Shown here: positions 1-8,311 of the stretch, piece by piece
How the letters are laid out: each line of letters opens with the position of its first letter
Numbering within the stretch: the stretch's first letter is position 1
From: Ruegeria meonggei
GTDB lineage: Bacteria > Pseudomonadota > Alphaproteobacteria > Rhodobacterales > Rhodobacteraceae
Reading direction: 5' to 3'
DNA: 64,000 bases
Assembly (NCBI RefSeq): GCF_900172215.1
Contig: NZ_FWFP01000010.1
Coordinates: forward strand, 124,001-188,000
Program-made: the position numbers and the translations under genes
Notes under the pieces: model-generated
Database searches by the model: none
Seen by the model: only the letters and a program-made list of their open reading frames with translations
Told to the model about the DNA's origin: nothing

Positions 1-149
1 ACGGCTGATCGTTGGTCGTTCAGCAGATGAAATGCGCTAAATTCAGGTATCTCAAAGCCACGTTTATACATAAGCCATGTCTCGGTTCCGCCATCGGTTA
101 AGAAAATGTCGTCCGTCTGATGTGGCAATCGGGGTGTAGGTTTGGTCAT
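1..149 (-). CDS. Homocysteine S-methyltransferase family protein, partial (N-terminus only)
   Basis: Reading leftward from an ATG at 149, about 49 codons are visible before the window edge. The peptide contains DDIFLTDGGTETWL, the start of the homocysteine S-methyltransferase (betaine/homocysteine methyltransferase-like) barrel, where the TDGG(T/M)ET segment is the conserved first strand. A clear ribosome site (aggagc) lies just upstream of the ATG. The zinc-binding cysteines lie in the missing C-terminal part, so activity cannot be judged. It runs in the same direction as the FAD oxidase behind it, with a gap of about 30 bases, so the two may be cotranscribed. Confidence 0.75.
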   Translation of the reverse strand, partial: MTKPTPRLPHQTDDIFLTDGGTETWLMYKRGFEIPEFSAFHLLNDQRSA

Positions 150-180
150 ATCGTGCTCCTATCAATATGCTGCGCTGGCC

Positions 181-1575
181 TTATGCCTCAGGTGCGATGT
201 TTTGATTGAAGCGGAACCGGTTTTGCGGGTCGAATTTGGTTTTTATCTCGACAAGCCGCTTATAGTTCGGGCCGAAACTTGTCTGCGTCAGCTCCGCGTT
301 GTCCTCGCCATGGCCCGCAAAGTTCAGGTAGGCACGCCCATGATGGCCAAAACGTTCGGAATTTGACCAGCCGACCCGTGACCAGGCAATATTAGCGGCA
401 TCATCTGCCGGGTCTGACCAAATTCCATCAAGCGAATACATCCAGCCAAAAGAACGATCGCCGAATGCGGTGGCGTCGGCGGCGACCTTTGCTGTTGTAC
501 CGCCAAAATTCCAAAGCGATGAAATCGAATTGTCTGACGGGGCCGCCAATGCATTAGAAATCGCCAGATCGATCATTTCGTCTGACAAGTCGCTGAGATA
601 TCGCGCCTTCCAATAACACCGGAAATCTCCGGCGGGGACCAGAGTATCAAATAACTGTTGCACATCGCAGTAGTTCATCCGCCCGGAAAAATCCGTCGAC
701 AGTTCGCCAAGTTCACGAAGAGGCTGGGTCAGCACTTCGCCCTCGGCGGCGTCTCCGTTGTAAATGCATGCAAGGGTAAAGACCCGCTTGCCCCAGTATT
801 CTTCAGGAAAATCTTCGCCGCCTGCCGTTGAAAACTCGCACAGTGAACCAACCTTGTCCCCGTGTTTTGTCAAAAAATCTCGCCATGCCCGGATTGGTTC
901 TGGACCGTTTTCCACCAGGTATATTGGCGCGGTAAACATGACTTCCGGGCCCAAAGGGTGTAGGGAAAATTCAAAATTAACAACGACGCCAAAATTGCCA
1001 CCACCACCTTGGAGTGCCCACAATAGATCTGGGTTTTCGTCAGTACTGGCGCGCACCAATGACCCGTCAGCCGTCACCACATCAGCCGCGACCAGGTTAT
1101 CGATGGAAAGCCCGTGTTTGGCACGCAGCCAGCCAATGCCGCCCGACAGCGTGAGCCCAGCGACACCGGTGTCAGAAATCAAACCACCCGGCGTAGCGAG
1201 CCCATGTTTTTGTGTCGCCGTATCTACATCACGCCACAATGCGCCGCCCTGAACTTTGGCCAAACGAGCGGTTGGATCGACTTCAACACCGCGCATCCCA
1301 GAGAGATCGATCATCACGCCGCCGTCACACACCGCGTGCCCAGCAACATTGTGACCGCCGCCCTTAATCGAAATCGGCAAGTCCTGGGCAACGGCGAGCT
1401 TCACAGCCGCTTGGACATCCGATGCAGATTTGCACTGTGCAATGACGGCAGGGCGGCGATCTATCATCGCATTCCAGACCGCACGTGCGCCATTAAACCG
1501 GTTATCATCCGGGTCAATCAGATTACCACTAAACTCAAGTGAGAGCGTCTCTAACATGTTGGATAAGTCGTTCAT
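181..1575 (-). CDS. FAD-linked oxidase with berberine bridge (BBE) C-terminus
   Basis: This 464-residue protein has the PCMH-type FAD-binding domain in its N-terminal half and a BBE-like tail. The GGGHN motif at residues 72-76 supplies the histidine (H75) that in this family binds FAD covalently. The cysteine of bicovalent members is absent: the equivalent loop reads SDTGVAGLTLSGG. A GGGGGNFGVV segment near residue 190 and a C-terminal YLNF..FNQNI region complete the family signature. Such enzymes oxidise alcohols, sugars or alkaloids with O2; the substrate here is unknown. No signal peptide is seen, so it is probably cytoplasmic. It diverges from the GlxA-type regulator at 1720, which may control it. 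Confidence 0.85.
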   Translation of the reverse strand: MNDLSNMLETLSLEFSGNLIDPDDNRFNGARAVWNAMIDRRPAVIAQCKSASDVQAAVKLAVAQDLPISIKGGGHNVAGHAVCDGGVMIDLSGMRGVEVDPTARLAKVQGGALWRDVDTATQKHGLATPGGLISDTGVAGLTLSGGIGWLRAKHGLSIDNLVAADVVTADGSLVRASTDENPDLLWALQGGGGNFGVVVNFEFSLHPLGPEVMFTAPIYLVENGPEPIRAWRDFLTKHGDKVGSLCEFSTAGGEDFPEEYWGKRVFTLACIYNGDAAEGEVLTQPLRELGELSTDFSGRMNYCDVQQLFDTLVPAGDFRCYWKARYLSDLSDEMIDLAISNALAAPSDNSISSLWNFGGTTAKVAADATAFGDRSFGWMYSLDGIWSDPADDAANIAWSRVGWSNSERFGHHGRAYLNFAGHGEDNAELTQTSFGPNYKRLVEIKTKFDPQNRFRFNQNIAPEA

Positions 1576-1719
1576 CGTAGTTACCCCTTTTGATTTCTTT
1601 TCAGGCTAACCCAACTCCTCATATCGCAAGAAGTGGCAATATGGACGCCGCCAAGGCATACTGGACAAATGACCACGGCAAACGTGTCAAAACCGTGCTG
1701 AAATAGACAGGAGACCCTG

Positions 1720-2760
1720 ATGAGCCACGGAAAGAACCCCCTGATTGTGTTGCTCGCAGCACCAGAAACCTCGGCCTCAGTATTATACGGGTTGTACGAT
1801 GTGCTGGCCTCGGTTGGGGCTGTCTATTCAGACATGTTGGCCGGAACGCCGGGAAATGAAGTTTTGGATATCAAGATTGCCTCTGCGGACGGGAAACCAT
1901 TTCACTGTCTGGGCAATATTCCAGTTGAGCCGCATATTGCGACCGACGACGAGGCCTCTCCTGACGCTGTCGTGGTTTGCGATATGTATACCTCGATTTA
2001 TGACGTCCCAAAGGGGCGCTATCCGCGCGAAATTGCGTGGCTGCGGAAAGTTCATGACAAGGGAGCGCTTGTAACTTCTGTTTGTTCAGGTTCGCTTTTG
2101 CTTGCCGAAGGCGGGATGTTGGATGGCAAAGAGGCAACCGCCCATTGGGCATATCGTGACATGTTTCAGCGCCACTATCCCCAAGTTTCCTTTCGCAACG
2201 AAAGCATCTTGTGCTTAACGGAAGAGGCTGACGGGATTGTGACAGCAGGCGGCGTAAGCGCGTGGCATGATCTTACCGTTTATCTGATTGCCAAGCTTTG
2301 CGGATACCAGCATGCGATTGAAACCGCGAAAGTGTTCCTGATCAGCGGGCATTCTGAAGGACAATCCCCCTATGCTGTGATGACCCGGCCGATGGAGACA
2401 TCCGATGCACAAATATCCGACTGCCAGACATGGATTGCCGAAAACTACGAGGTTGCCAAGCCGGTTGAACAAATGGTGGCGCGTTCTGGCCTGAATGCCC
2501 GAACATTTTCCCGCCGGTTCAAGGCGGCCACAGGATTTGCGCCGATAGAATATGTGCAGGCCCTTCGGATTGAAGAGGCCAAACAGATGCTGGAGACCGA
2601 CGAACAGCTTGTCGATGAAGTTGGCGTATTGGTTGGCTATGAAGATCCAGCATCGTTCAGACGGGTGTTCAAGCGCGGCGTTGGCCTGTCTCCCGCCGCC
2701 TATAGGAAAAAGTTCCAACGTATCTCACAAATCGCAAAACCTATGGCTGCGAAAGCTTAG
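1720..2760 (+). CDS. GlxA family transcriptional regulator (DJ-1/PfpI domain plus AraC helix-turn-helix)
   Basis: The 346-residue protein has an N-terminal class I glutamine amidotransferase-like (DJ-1/PfpI) domain at about residues 8-190 and an AraC/XylS DNA-binding domain at about 228-335. The nucleophile-elbow cysteine is present in TSVCSGSLLLAEGG (C122), and a histidine follows in ATAHW (H142). In this family the PfpI domain is thought to sense a small ligand and not to act as a protease. The start is supported by gacaggagaccctg just upstream. It is divergent from the FAD oxidase, with about 145 bases of shared upstream DNA, which suggests local regulation (inference). Confidence 0.88.
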   Translation: MSHGKNPLIVLLAAPETSASVLYGLYDVLASVGAVYSDMLAGTPGNEVLDIKIASADGKPFHCLGNIPVEPHIATDDEASPDAVVVCDMYTSIYDVPKGRYPREIAWLRKVHDKGALVTSVCSGSLLLAEGGMLDGKEATAHWAYRDMFQRHYPQVSFRNESILCLTEEADGIVTAGGVSAWHDLTVYLIAKLCGYQHAIETAKVFLISGHSEGQSPYAVMTRPMETSDAQISDCQTWIAENYEVAKPVEQMVARSGLNARTFSRRFKAATGFAPIEYVQALRIEEAKQMLETDEQLVDEVGVLVGYEDPASFRRVFKRGVGLSPAAYRKKFQRISQIAKPMAAKA

Positions 2761-3183
2761 ACAAATTCTGGGGTAATCTTAAAGCATCTTGAAACCAGCA
2801 CATGAAAAGCTCGTTCACTGGAGCGGACATTCACGTAACTGCAGCGAAAGCTCAATTTGTCCCGCGATCTGTGAATTTGCCGTTTCAAAATTTCTGCACA
2901 ATCGACGAATGGCCGATTTCGCCGCCGCACTGCATCACGGATTTTTACGCCTGTGCAGAAAATTCGGTGCTGCGAGCGCGCGCAGCGTAAAATCGAGAGT
3001 TCCGGTTAGGGCTCGTCGCGGACATTCTCTGCAGTGGGTTCAGACAGGTGGTTTGAGCCCCCACCAGTCATTGTTGAAGGGTTTGGTTGCTTCAGTGGCA
3101 TTGGTCCGCTCCCAAACTGAAGCAGACGTAGCTAATAGTGGATAGGAGCGCAAACGCAGGTCTCAATGTAATCTTAGTTAATT
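2761..3183. other. Gene-poor interval after the GlxA-type gene
   Basis: No convincing gene is visible in these 420 bases; the reading frames present have no ribosome site and no recognisable protein motif. A short segment, ggacattc followed closely by ctgcag, occurs twice (about 2825-2843 and 3020-3033). It hints at a decayed repeat. The interval adjoins the truncated gene and insertion-sequence remnant at 3184-4150, so it is best read as part of a degraded region. Confidence 0.4.
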
Positions 3184-3461
3184 CTAAAGTTTTGTTTTCT
3201 CGAGCCGTTTCTGCGTTTGGATAAAATGGTCAGCCAGTTTCTTTGCCAGCTCGCTTTGAAGATAAATACCGAGGTTCATTTCCTCATCCACCTCAGAAAA
3301 CACTGCACCAGGGTAGTCTTGCGTGTGCTTGTCTACAAAGTTGTAAATATTCTGAACACGTCCGTTTCTTGTGGCCAAGACAAGGTTGCTCATAATCTCG
3401 CTGTTAAAGCTCACTGTCCTAAGGTCAATGTTGATTGGTTTAGGAGCACCAGTATTGACAT
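3184..3461 (-). pseudogene. C-terminal fragment of an unknown protein, cut off by an IS3-type element
   Basis: An open frame of about 92 codons runs from the insertion-sequence edge at 3461 down to a stop at 3184. It has no ATG; the only in-frame start-like codon is a GTG at 3414, without a ribosome site. The peptide is hydrophilic, with normal amino-acid composition (segments such as GRVQNIYNFVDKHTQDYPG and DEEMNLGIYLQSELAKKLAD), and ends in a Lys-rich helix. I do not recognise the family. The frame continues without a stop right up to the IS end, as expected of a gene whose 5' part was displaced by the insertion. It could instead be a small intact gene starting at the GTG. Confidence 0.45.
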
Positions 3462-4150
3462 TGACCTGCGCCCCGAGGCTCCCTCATTCATAACGAGAGT
3501 CTGCGGGTCTGGTTTTCATATTCTTGGTCGTCGGTTTGGGCAAGCGCTCTCTCGTTGTTTACTTCACAAACAACTGTCTGGCAGTGGTCGTGCGCGGAGC
3601 CTTCAAATTGCTCAAGCGCTCGACGCGCTTCTGCGGGTGTTTTGTTCGCCAGCGATGAATGGGGTCTGACGTGGTTGTAGTCGTATCGCCATAGGGCCAG
3701 CTTACGGCGGGCGTCATCCAGACTATCGAACAACTCCTCATTCAGCAGTTCATCACGCAGGCTGCCGTTGAACGACTCGATGAAGGCGTTCTGCTGGGGC
3801 TTACCTGGGTCGATGTAATACCAGTCCACGCCATTATCGTTCGCCCATTTTAGGATCGCTCGGCTGGTGAACTCCGTTCCATTGTCGCTGACAATGCTGG
3901 CGGGCTTGCCGTAAATGCGAACAAGCGCATCCAGTTCGCGTACGACACGTGCACCGGATATGGAAGTGTCGGCCATCAGGCATAGGTTCTCCCGACAGCA
4001 ATCGTCATTCACTGCCAGAATGCGGAATTTACGAGACGCGCCAAAGGTATCTGACAGAAAGTCCAGCGACCAGCGTTCGCCGGGTCTCAGGGCCTCGGGC
4101 ATCGGTGTCCGTGAGCCACGGGCCCGTTTCCGGCCCTTTCGCCCGCCCTT
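3462..4150 (-). mobile_element. IS3-family insertion sequence remnant
   Basis: The left boundary is placed at TGACCTGCGCCCCGAGG (3462 onward), which begins with the TG typical of IS3-family ends and lies just beyond the transposase stop. The element keeps only the C-terminal two thirds of OrfB. The first open reading frame (OrfA), the 5' part of OrfB and the opposite terminal repeat are missing, because the coding frame stops dead at a TAG at 4151-4153. No target-site duplication can be checked because one end is lost. The element is therefore an immobile remnant. The exact left end is an inference from the sequence pattern. Confidence 0.7.
3488..4150 (-). pseudogene. IS3-family transposase OrfB, N-terminally truncated
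   Basis: About 220 codons of an rve-type (DDE) integrase core remain. All three catalytic acidic residues can be placed: the Asp in [11 protein letters not shown], the Asp in [11 protein letters not shown] and the Glu in [15 protein letters not shown]. Upstream of the first ATG (4102) the frame continues as [12 protein letters not shown], the basic segment that normally precedes this core in IS3 OrfB proteins, and then meets a stop at 4151. The true protein therefore began further upstream and has lost its N-terminus together with OrfA. An internal ATG at 4102 could still give a 204-residue product, but it would lack the helix-turn-helix part needed for end binding. Confidence 0.8.
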
Positions 4151-4620
4151 CTAATGAGAAGAGCTAGGGTACTTCGTCCCCACGCGCCTGCAACACAATT
4201 AGACAGGGCCGTGTCCTCGGCTGAAGCCTGCGGGCCGCACCAGCCCCATCGAATTGATTTGCACTTGCTACCCCCAACCCTCGCCGGGAGCAGGTTTTAG
4301 AGACGAGCGCCCAGAAAGGCTTCGCTCAAAAACAGTTATTAAAGGGAAACATGCGCAACGTAACCACTTGGCAGAAGGCAAAGCTATGCGGCGCAAAGGA
4401 AAGGATTTGTCGCAAAAGGCAAAACTATTTGTCGCCACATAGGAAATGTCGGGCGACACATAGTTTTGCCATTCAACGACAGCTAAACCGTTGATTTTGA
4501 ATCAACTGGATTTTCTCAAGCACACAAGTTTTATCATTTGCGACTCAAAGTTTTGCCATCAGATCAGAGTAGTCGGAATGCATCCACCAGCCTTCAGTGC
4601 GACTTCTATAGGTGAGGCAA
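4151..4620. other. Interval without a recognisable gene between IS remnant and GntR gene
   Basis: No reading frame in these 470 bases has both a ribosome site and a protein-like composition. The main content is the repeat cluster at 4375-4560. The interval begins exactly where the transposase frame is broken, so it probably contains the junction of at least two rearrangements. Confidence 0.45.
4375..4560. repeat. Cluster of five related ~20 bp repeats in both orientations
   Basis: A motif close to GGCAAAACTATGTGTCGC recurs. Forward copies lie at 4375-4394 (aaggcaaagctatgcggcgc) and 4418-4436 (ggcaaaactatttgtcgcc). Reverse copies lie at 4452-4470 (ggcgacacatagttttgcc), about 4521-4537 (degenerate) and 4540-4557 (gcgactcaaagttttgcc). 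Copies 4418-4436 and 4452-4470 form an inverted repeat matching at 18 of 19 positions around a 15-base loop. The arrangement resembles the multiple transposase-binding sites at the ends of Tn7/Tn5053-like elements, but no transposase gene of that kind is in the window. A regulatory hairpin for the neighbouring genes is the alternative. Confidence 0.55.
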
Positions 4621-5292
4621 CTATCTTTGTTCGACTCCGACCAAATCGGAATAGGAACGCTCCCCGCGAGTGATTTGCCGTTTGAGGGTGTTCTTTGCAG
4701 CTTTTACTTTACCCACGCTCAGGAGCGCCGTGATCGTTTGATGCTCCTGAAACGACTTCTTTGTTCGATCAGAACGCTTGGACAGATGAGTCCGCATGGT
4801 TTGGACGATGTCACCGACTTTTTGGTAACCATCTCTCAAATAGCTGTTTTCGCAGTACTTGAAAAAGGCGTGGTGAAATTCTGCATCTAGTTCCAAGTAC
4901 TGCTCGAATTCATCCGCTTCCTGCGCTTCTGACATCTTCGAAACAATCGTAGCCAGTTCATTGATCAGAACGGTGGGGTTCTTTTCAAGCGCCTGCTCCA
5001 AAGCTGCAGATTCGAGGATGAGCCGATACTGGCAAAGCTGCACCACATCCTCTTGAGAAAGAGAGAATACGAAGGCTCCTCGATGAGGGAAGATCTGAAC
5101 GAGTCCCTGAAGATTCAGAGCCGATAGCGCTTCGCGAATCGGAGTTTTGCTGATGCCCATGGCATTTGACAGCTTCACTTCCGGCAACGATTCACCCAGT
5201 TGAAACGTGCCATTGATAATGCCATTGCGAATGTGTTCTTCGGCAGTTTTACTCAATGAATCCGGGCGCTTGATCTGCAAAATCTCAGTCAT
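4621..5292 (-). CDS. GntR-family regulator with FCD (FadR C-terminal) domain
   Basis: This 223-residue protein carries an N-terminal winged helix (residues about 8-75; AMGISKTPIREALSALNLQGLV is the recognition region) and an FCD all-helical ligand domain. Candidate metal or ligand residues lie in LDAEFHHAFFKYCENSYL and in a later helix around FQEHQTI. The start is placed at the ATG at 5292, since the 14 codons upstream of it are an implausible N-terminus. It is divergent from the TRAP operon at 5408 and is similar throughout its length to the GntR protein at 20303. The palindrome ATCTGATATCTCAGAT at 5357-5372 in the shared promoter is its likely operator. Such proteins usually repress transport and catabolism genes until a carboxylate inducer binds. 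Confidence 0.88.
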   Translation of the reverse strand: MTEILQIKRPDSLSKTAEEHIRNGIINGTFQLGESLPEVKLSNAMGISKTPIREALSALNLQGLVQIFPHRGAFVFSLSQEDVVQLCQYRLILESAALEQALEKNPTVLINELATIVSKMSEAQEADEFEQYLELDAEFHHAFFKYCENSYLRDGYQKVGDIVQTMRTHLSKRSDRTKKSFQEHQTITALLSVGKVKAAKNTLKRQITRGERSYSDLVGVEQR

Positions 5293-5356
5293 TTTCACTT
5301 CGTCCCATTTCGCCTTTACAACACAATAACACATGTACGCTTGATTTCTATATTAT

Positions 5357-5372
5357 ATCTGATATCTCAGAT
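5357..5372. promoter_or_regulatory. Palindromic operator upstream of TRAP operon
   Basis: ATCTGATATCTCAGAT has perfect six-base arms (ATCTGA/TCAGAT) around TATC. It lies immediately after an AT-rich tattat box and 35 bases before the TTG start of the TRAP binding-protein gene. The same 16 bases occur, in reverse orientation, at 21067-21082. Size and symmetry fit a GntR/FCD dimer site; binding is inferred. Confidence 0.7.
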
Positions 5373-5407
5373 GGTAGATTGAAAAATCAAATCCTAGGGA
5401 GGATACC

Positions 5408-6406
5408 TTGTTCAAGAAATCAACACTCGCGCTTGGCGTCGCCATGTCTGCCGGGCTTGCCTTCGCAGCGTCAGCTGAAACAGTCATAAAGATCGGGCAC
5501 GGCGCTGCAGAAGCGTTTCACATGCATCGCGCACTACTGAAGTTTGAGGAGCTGGTCGAAGCAGGCTCAAACGGTGAGATCGACGTTCAGATCTTCCCTT
5601 CGTCGCAGATGGGGCCTGATCGTGAGTTGATCGAGGGCGTTCAAACTGGCGTTCTTGAAATGGCCATTCCGCCGTCTTCTTTCTTCGCAGGCTGGGATCC
5701 GGCTTTTGCGGTGATCGAGCTTCCCTACATGTATGCCTCCAAGGACATCGCCTTTGATGTTCTTGATGGTGAGGCCGGTGACGGAATGCTCGGGCGGGTC
5801 GAAAATCAGGGGCTCGTCGGTCTTGGTTGGCTAGAATTGGGCGTGCGCAACGTGACCAACAATGTCCGCCCGGTTGAAACACCCGAAGACCTCGAGGGCG
5901 TTAAGCTGCGCACCATGAAGGTTCCGGCGCATGTGGCAACCTTCGAAACACTCGGCGCCAACCCAACGCCGATGAACTTCGGCGAGGTTTACTCTGCCCT
6001 TCAGCAAGGCGTGATCGACGGGCAGGAAAACCCGCTGGCGATTATTACCTCACAACGTTTCTACGAGGTGCAGAAATACCTTTCGACCACGGGCCATGTC
6101 TTCGCGGTCTACATGCCGGTCGTCTCCAAGCCATTCTTTGACTCGCTGCCTGCGGAGCATCAGCAACTAATCCGGGACTCGATGGCTGCCGCACGTGACT
6201 ATCAGGCTGAACTGGTCGCCAGCGAAGATGCGGAGCAGCTGGAACAGATCCGTGCCGCAGGTGTCGAGGTTCTGGAACTGACTGCAGAGCAGAGACAGGC
6301 CTTCGCTGACAAAACCGAAAGCGTTCGCCTGCAATATCGCGACGAAGTTGGCGCCGAAGCCTACGACGCTTGGGTCGCGGCGGTGTCCGCAGCAGGCGGA
6401 AGCTGA
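5408..6406 (+). CDS. TRAP transporter substrate-binding protein (DctP family)
   Basis: A periplasmic solute-binding protein of 332 residues, it delivers a carboxylate to the DctQ/DctM pair encoded next. The Sec signal peptide spans residues 1-23, with cleavage expected at ASA|ET. The body has the DctP hallmarks: SSQMGPDRELIEGVQTG, the segment EGVKLRTMKVPAH with the arginine that usually binds the ligand carboxylate, and EVYSALQQGVIDGQENPL. Translation starts at a TTG (5408), because a strong agggagga site lies just upstream and the next in-frame ATG would remove half of the signal peptide. It is first in an operon with the permeases and an FMN 2-hydroxy-acid dehydrogenase, which suggests a 2-hydroxy acid as cargo (inference). 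Confidence 0.92.
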   Translation: MFKKSTLALGVAMSAGLAFAASAETVIKIGHGAAEAFHMHRALLKFEELVEAGSNGEIDVQIFPSSQMGPDRELIEGVQTGVLEMAIPPSSFFAGWDPAFAVIELPYMYASKDIAFDVLDGEAGDGMLGRVENQGLVGLGWLELGVRNVTNNVRPVETPEDLEGVKLRTMKVPAHVATFETLGANPTPMNFGEVYSALQQGVIDGQENPLAIITSQRFYEVQKYLSTTGHVFAVYMPVVSKPFFDSLPAEHQQLIRDSMAAARDYQAELVASEDAEQLEQIRAAGVEVLELTAEQRQAFADKTESVRLQYRDEVGAEAYDAWVAAVSAAGGS

Positions 6407-6484
6407 CCCACGGTTTACTCAGCCAATCCGGGCACCCGCGCCGAGCAGGTTCGGGCGTCCCTTTCGTTCAAGGGGAGGTGAACG

Positions 6485-6970
6485 ATGTCGGTTATCAAAT
6501 GGATCGATATGAATGCCGAAAAGGTCCTAGCCAGTGCGCTACTAGCCGCGATTGTCGTGTTGATCTTTGGCAACGTGTTCATGCGCTACATCATGAATGC
6601 CTCTCTTTCATGGGGAGAAGAGCTAACGCTTTGGCTATTTGTCTGGTTCGTCTGGCTTGGCGTCAGTTATGCCTTCCATACCGGCGATCATGTGCGCATT
6701 ACGGTCCTGCGCGATGTCCTGAGCGAGCGGGCAAGGCTTTACGCGGATGTTGTGATCGCGCTTCTTGTCCTTGGATTCCTGATCGTTCTTACAATTGAAT
6801 GCATCAAGCTGATCCGGCAGCCCTTTGTGGCCAGCCAGACCTCAGTTGTTTTGGGGCTGCCAATCCCGATCCTGTATGCCTCAGCGCCGGTTGGTGCAGG
6901 CCTGTCCGCAATCCGCGTTACTCAGCATCTGATCCGAACCCTGCGCCTGATCGCAGAGACCAAAGCGTGA
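6485..6970 (+). CDS. TRAP transporter small permease (DctQ family)
   Basis: This 161-residue inner-membrane protein has four hydrophobic segments, including VLASALLAAIVVLIFGNVFM and the conserved SWGEELTLWLFVWFVWLG region characteristic of DctQ. It forms the small subunit that partners DctM in sodium-driven uptake. A strong ribosome site (caaggggaggtg) precedes the ATG. The gap of about 80 bases after the binding-protein gene contains an imperfect hairpin (around 6429-6461), which may let the binding protein be made in excess. The DctM gene follows after 10 bases. Confidence 0.9.
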   Translation: MSVIKWIDMNAEKVLASALLAAIVVLIFGNVFMRYIMNASLSWGEELTLWLFVWFVWLGVSYAFHTGDHVRITVLRDVLSERARLYADVVIALLVLGFLIVLTIECIKLIRQPFVASQTSVVLGLPIPILYASAPVGAGLSAIRVTQHLIRTLRLIAETKA

Positions 6971-6980
6971 GGAACCCGGC

Positions 6981-8264
6981 ATGCTTGCAACAACGCTTTT
7001 CCTGACTCTCTTCGCACTTCTGCTCTTCAGCGTGCCAATTGGCATCTGCCTGGGTCTAGCGACGATGATCGTGATTGTCTTCGTGGATGGCACTCCGCCG
7101 ATGGTGCTTTTGGCGCGCTCGGTGGTGACAGGCGCAGACTCGTTTCCGCTGATCGCTGTTCCTTTATTCATCCTCGCGGGCGACCTGATGCAGCACGGTG
7201 GAATGTCGCGCCGTCTGGTTGGGTTCGCCAATGCACTGATAGGTCATATCCGGGGCGGGCTGGCTTATGTGAACGTGCTTGCCTGCGTGTTCTTTGCCGC
7301 CATATCCGGGTCGTCCCCTGCAACCGTCGCCGCCATCGGATCAAACATGATCCCCGAGATGGAAAAGGTTGGCTATACGCGCAAATTCAGCGGCGCTTTG
7401 ACGGCGTCTTCAGGGATGATCGGCGTGATGATCCCGCCAAGTATCCCCTTTATCATCTACGGTGTTACTGCCGAGGTTTCGATCGGAAAGCTGTTCCTGG
7501 CGGGTGTTGTTCCCGGCATCCTCTTTGCCCTCATGTTCATGTTGGTCGCCCGTGTCCTGCTGCGAAAGGATGAGGTTGTTCAGCAATCGACAACCACGTT
7601 CTCAGGCCCGGGTGTTTGGCAGAGCTTCCGGTCTTCGATCTGGGCACTTCTGGTGCCTGTAATCATCCTTGGGGGCATCTACAGCGGCATCTTCACCCCA
7701 ACCGAAGCAGGCGCCGTCGCTGTGGTTTACGCCGCCTTCACCGGCATCTTTGTCTATGGCGATATCACCGTCAGGGACCTGCCAGAGGTCTTAGCAGGCA
7801 GTGCAAAGACCAGTGGAACCATTCTGATATTGGTGATCATGGCGACCGCCTTTGGCAGACTGATCACGCTTGCAAGAATCCCGACGGAACTCGCCACAAC
7901 AATCACCAGCCTGTCCGACAATCCGATCATCATCCTGTTGTTGATCAACCTGCTTTTGTTGGTGATCGGCATGTTCATGGAGACGATTTCGTCGATCATC
8001 ATCATGACACCGATTCTGCTGCCGGTTGCAACTGCACTGGGTGTCGATCCGATCGTCTTTGGTGTCATTCTGACGGTCAATCTGGCCATCGGATTCTGTA
8101 CACCGCCATTGGGTGTAAACCTGTTCGTGGCCAGCAGTATTTCGAAGGTCTCCATCGAAAGCCTCAGCCGGGCGATCCTGCCATTCTTTGCCGGCATGCT
8201 GATCCTGCTGATGTTCATCACCTATGTGCCCGCAATTTCTTTGGCCTTACCGTCCCTTTGGTGA
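6981..8264 (+). CDS. TRAP transporter large permease (DctM family)
   Basis: The 427-residue protein is almost entirely hydrophobic, with about 12 membrane segments. Family motifs include VPLFILAGDLMQHGG, ISGSSPATVAAIGSNMIPEM and IGFCTPPLGVNLFVAS, which belong to the scaffold and substrate-path loops of DctM proteins. It is the transport subunit that works with DctQ and the periplasmic DctP protein. The ribosome site gaggaa lies a few bases before the ATG. The gene is followed within 50 bases by the FMN enzyme gene, in the same direction. Confidence 0.93.
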   Translation: MLATTLFLTLFALLLFSVPIGICLGLATMIVIVFVDGTPPMVLLARSVVTGADSFPLIAVPLFILAGDLMQHGGMSRRLVGFANALIGHIRGGLAYVNVLACVFFAAISGSSPATVAAIGSNMIPEMEKVGYTRKFSGALTASSGMIGVMIPPSIPFIIYGVTAEVSIGKLFLAGVVPGILFALMFMLVARVLLRKDEVVQQSTTTFSGPGVWQSFRSSIWALLVPVIILGGIYSGIFTPTEAGAVAVVYAAFTGIFVYGDITVRDLPEVLAGSAKTSGTILILVIMATAFGRLITLARIPTELATTITSLSDNPIIILLLINLLLLVIGMFMETISSIIIMTPILLPVATALGVDPIVFGVILTVNLAIGFCTPPLGVNLFVASSISKVSIESLSRAILPFFAGMLILLMFITYVPAISLALPSLW

Positions 8265-8311
8265 CCGGCTGAGGCGCTTCAAGCGTTAGACAACGAAACC
8301 AGAGGACTCTG

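Noticed and set aside
2789..3145. Plus-strand frame of 118 codons after the GlxA-type gene
   Set aside because: No ribosome site, no domain, unusual composition with many Cys, His and Arg, and a degraded neighbourhood.
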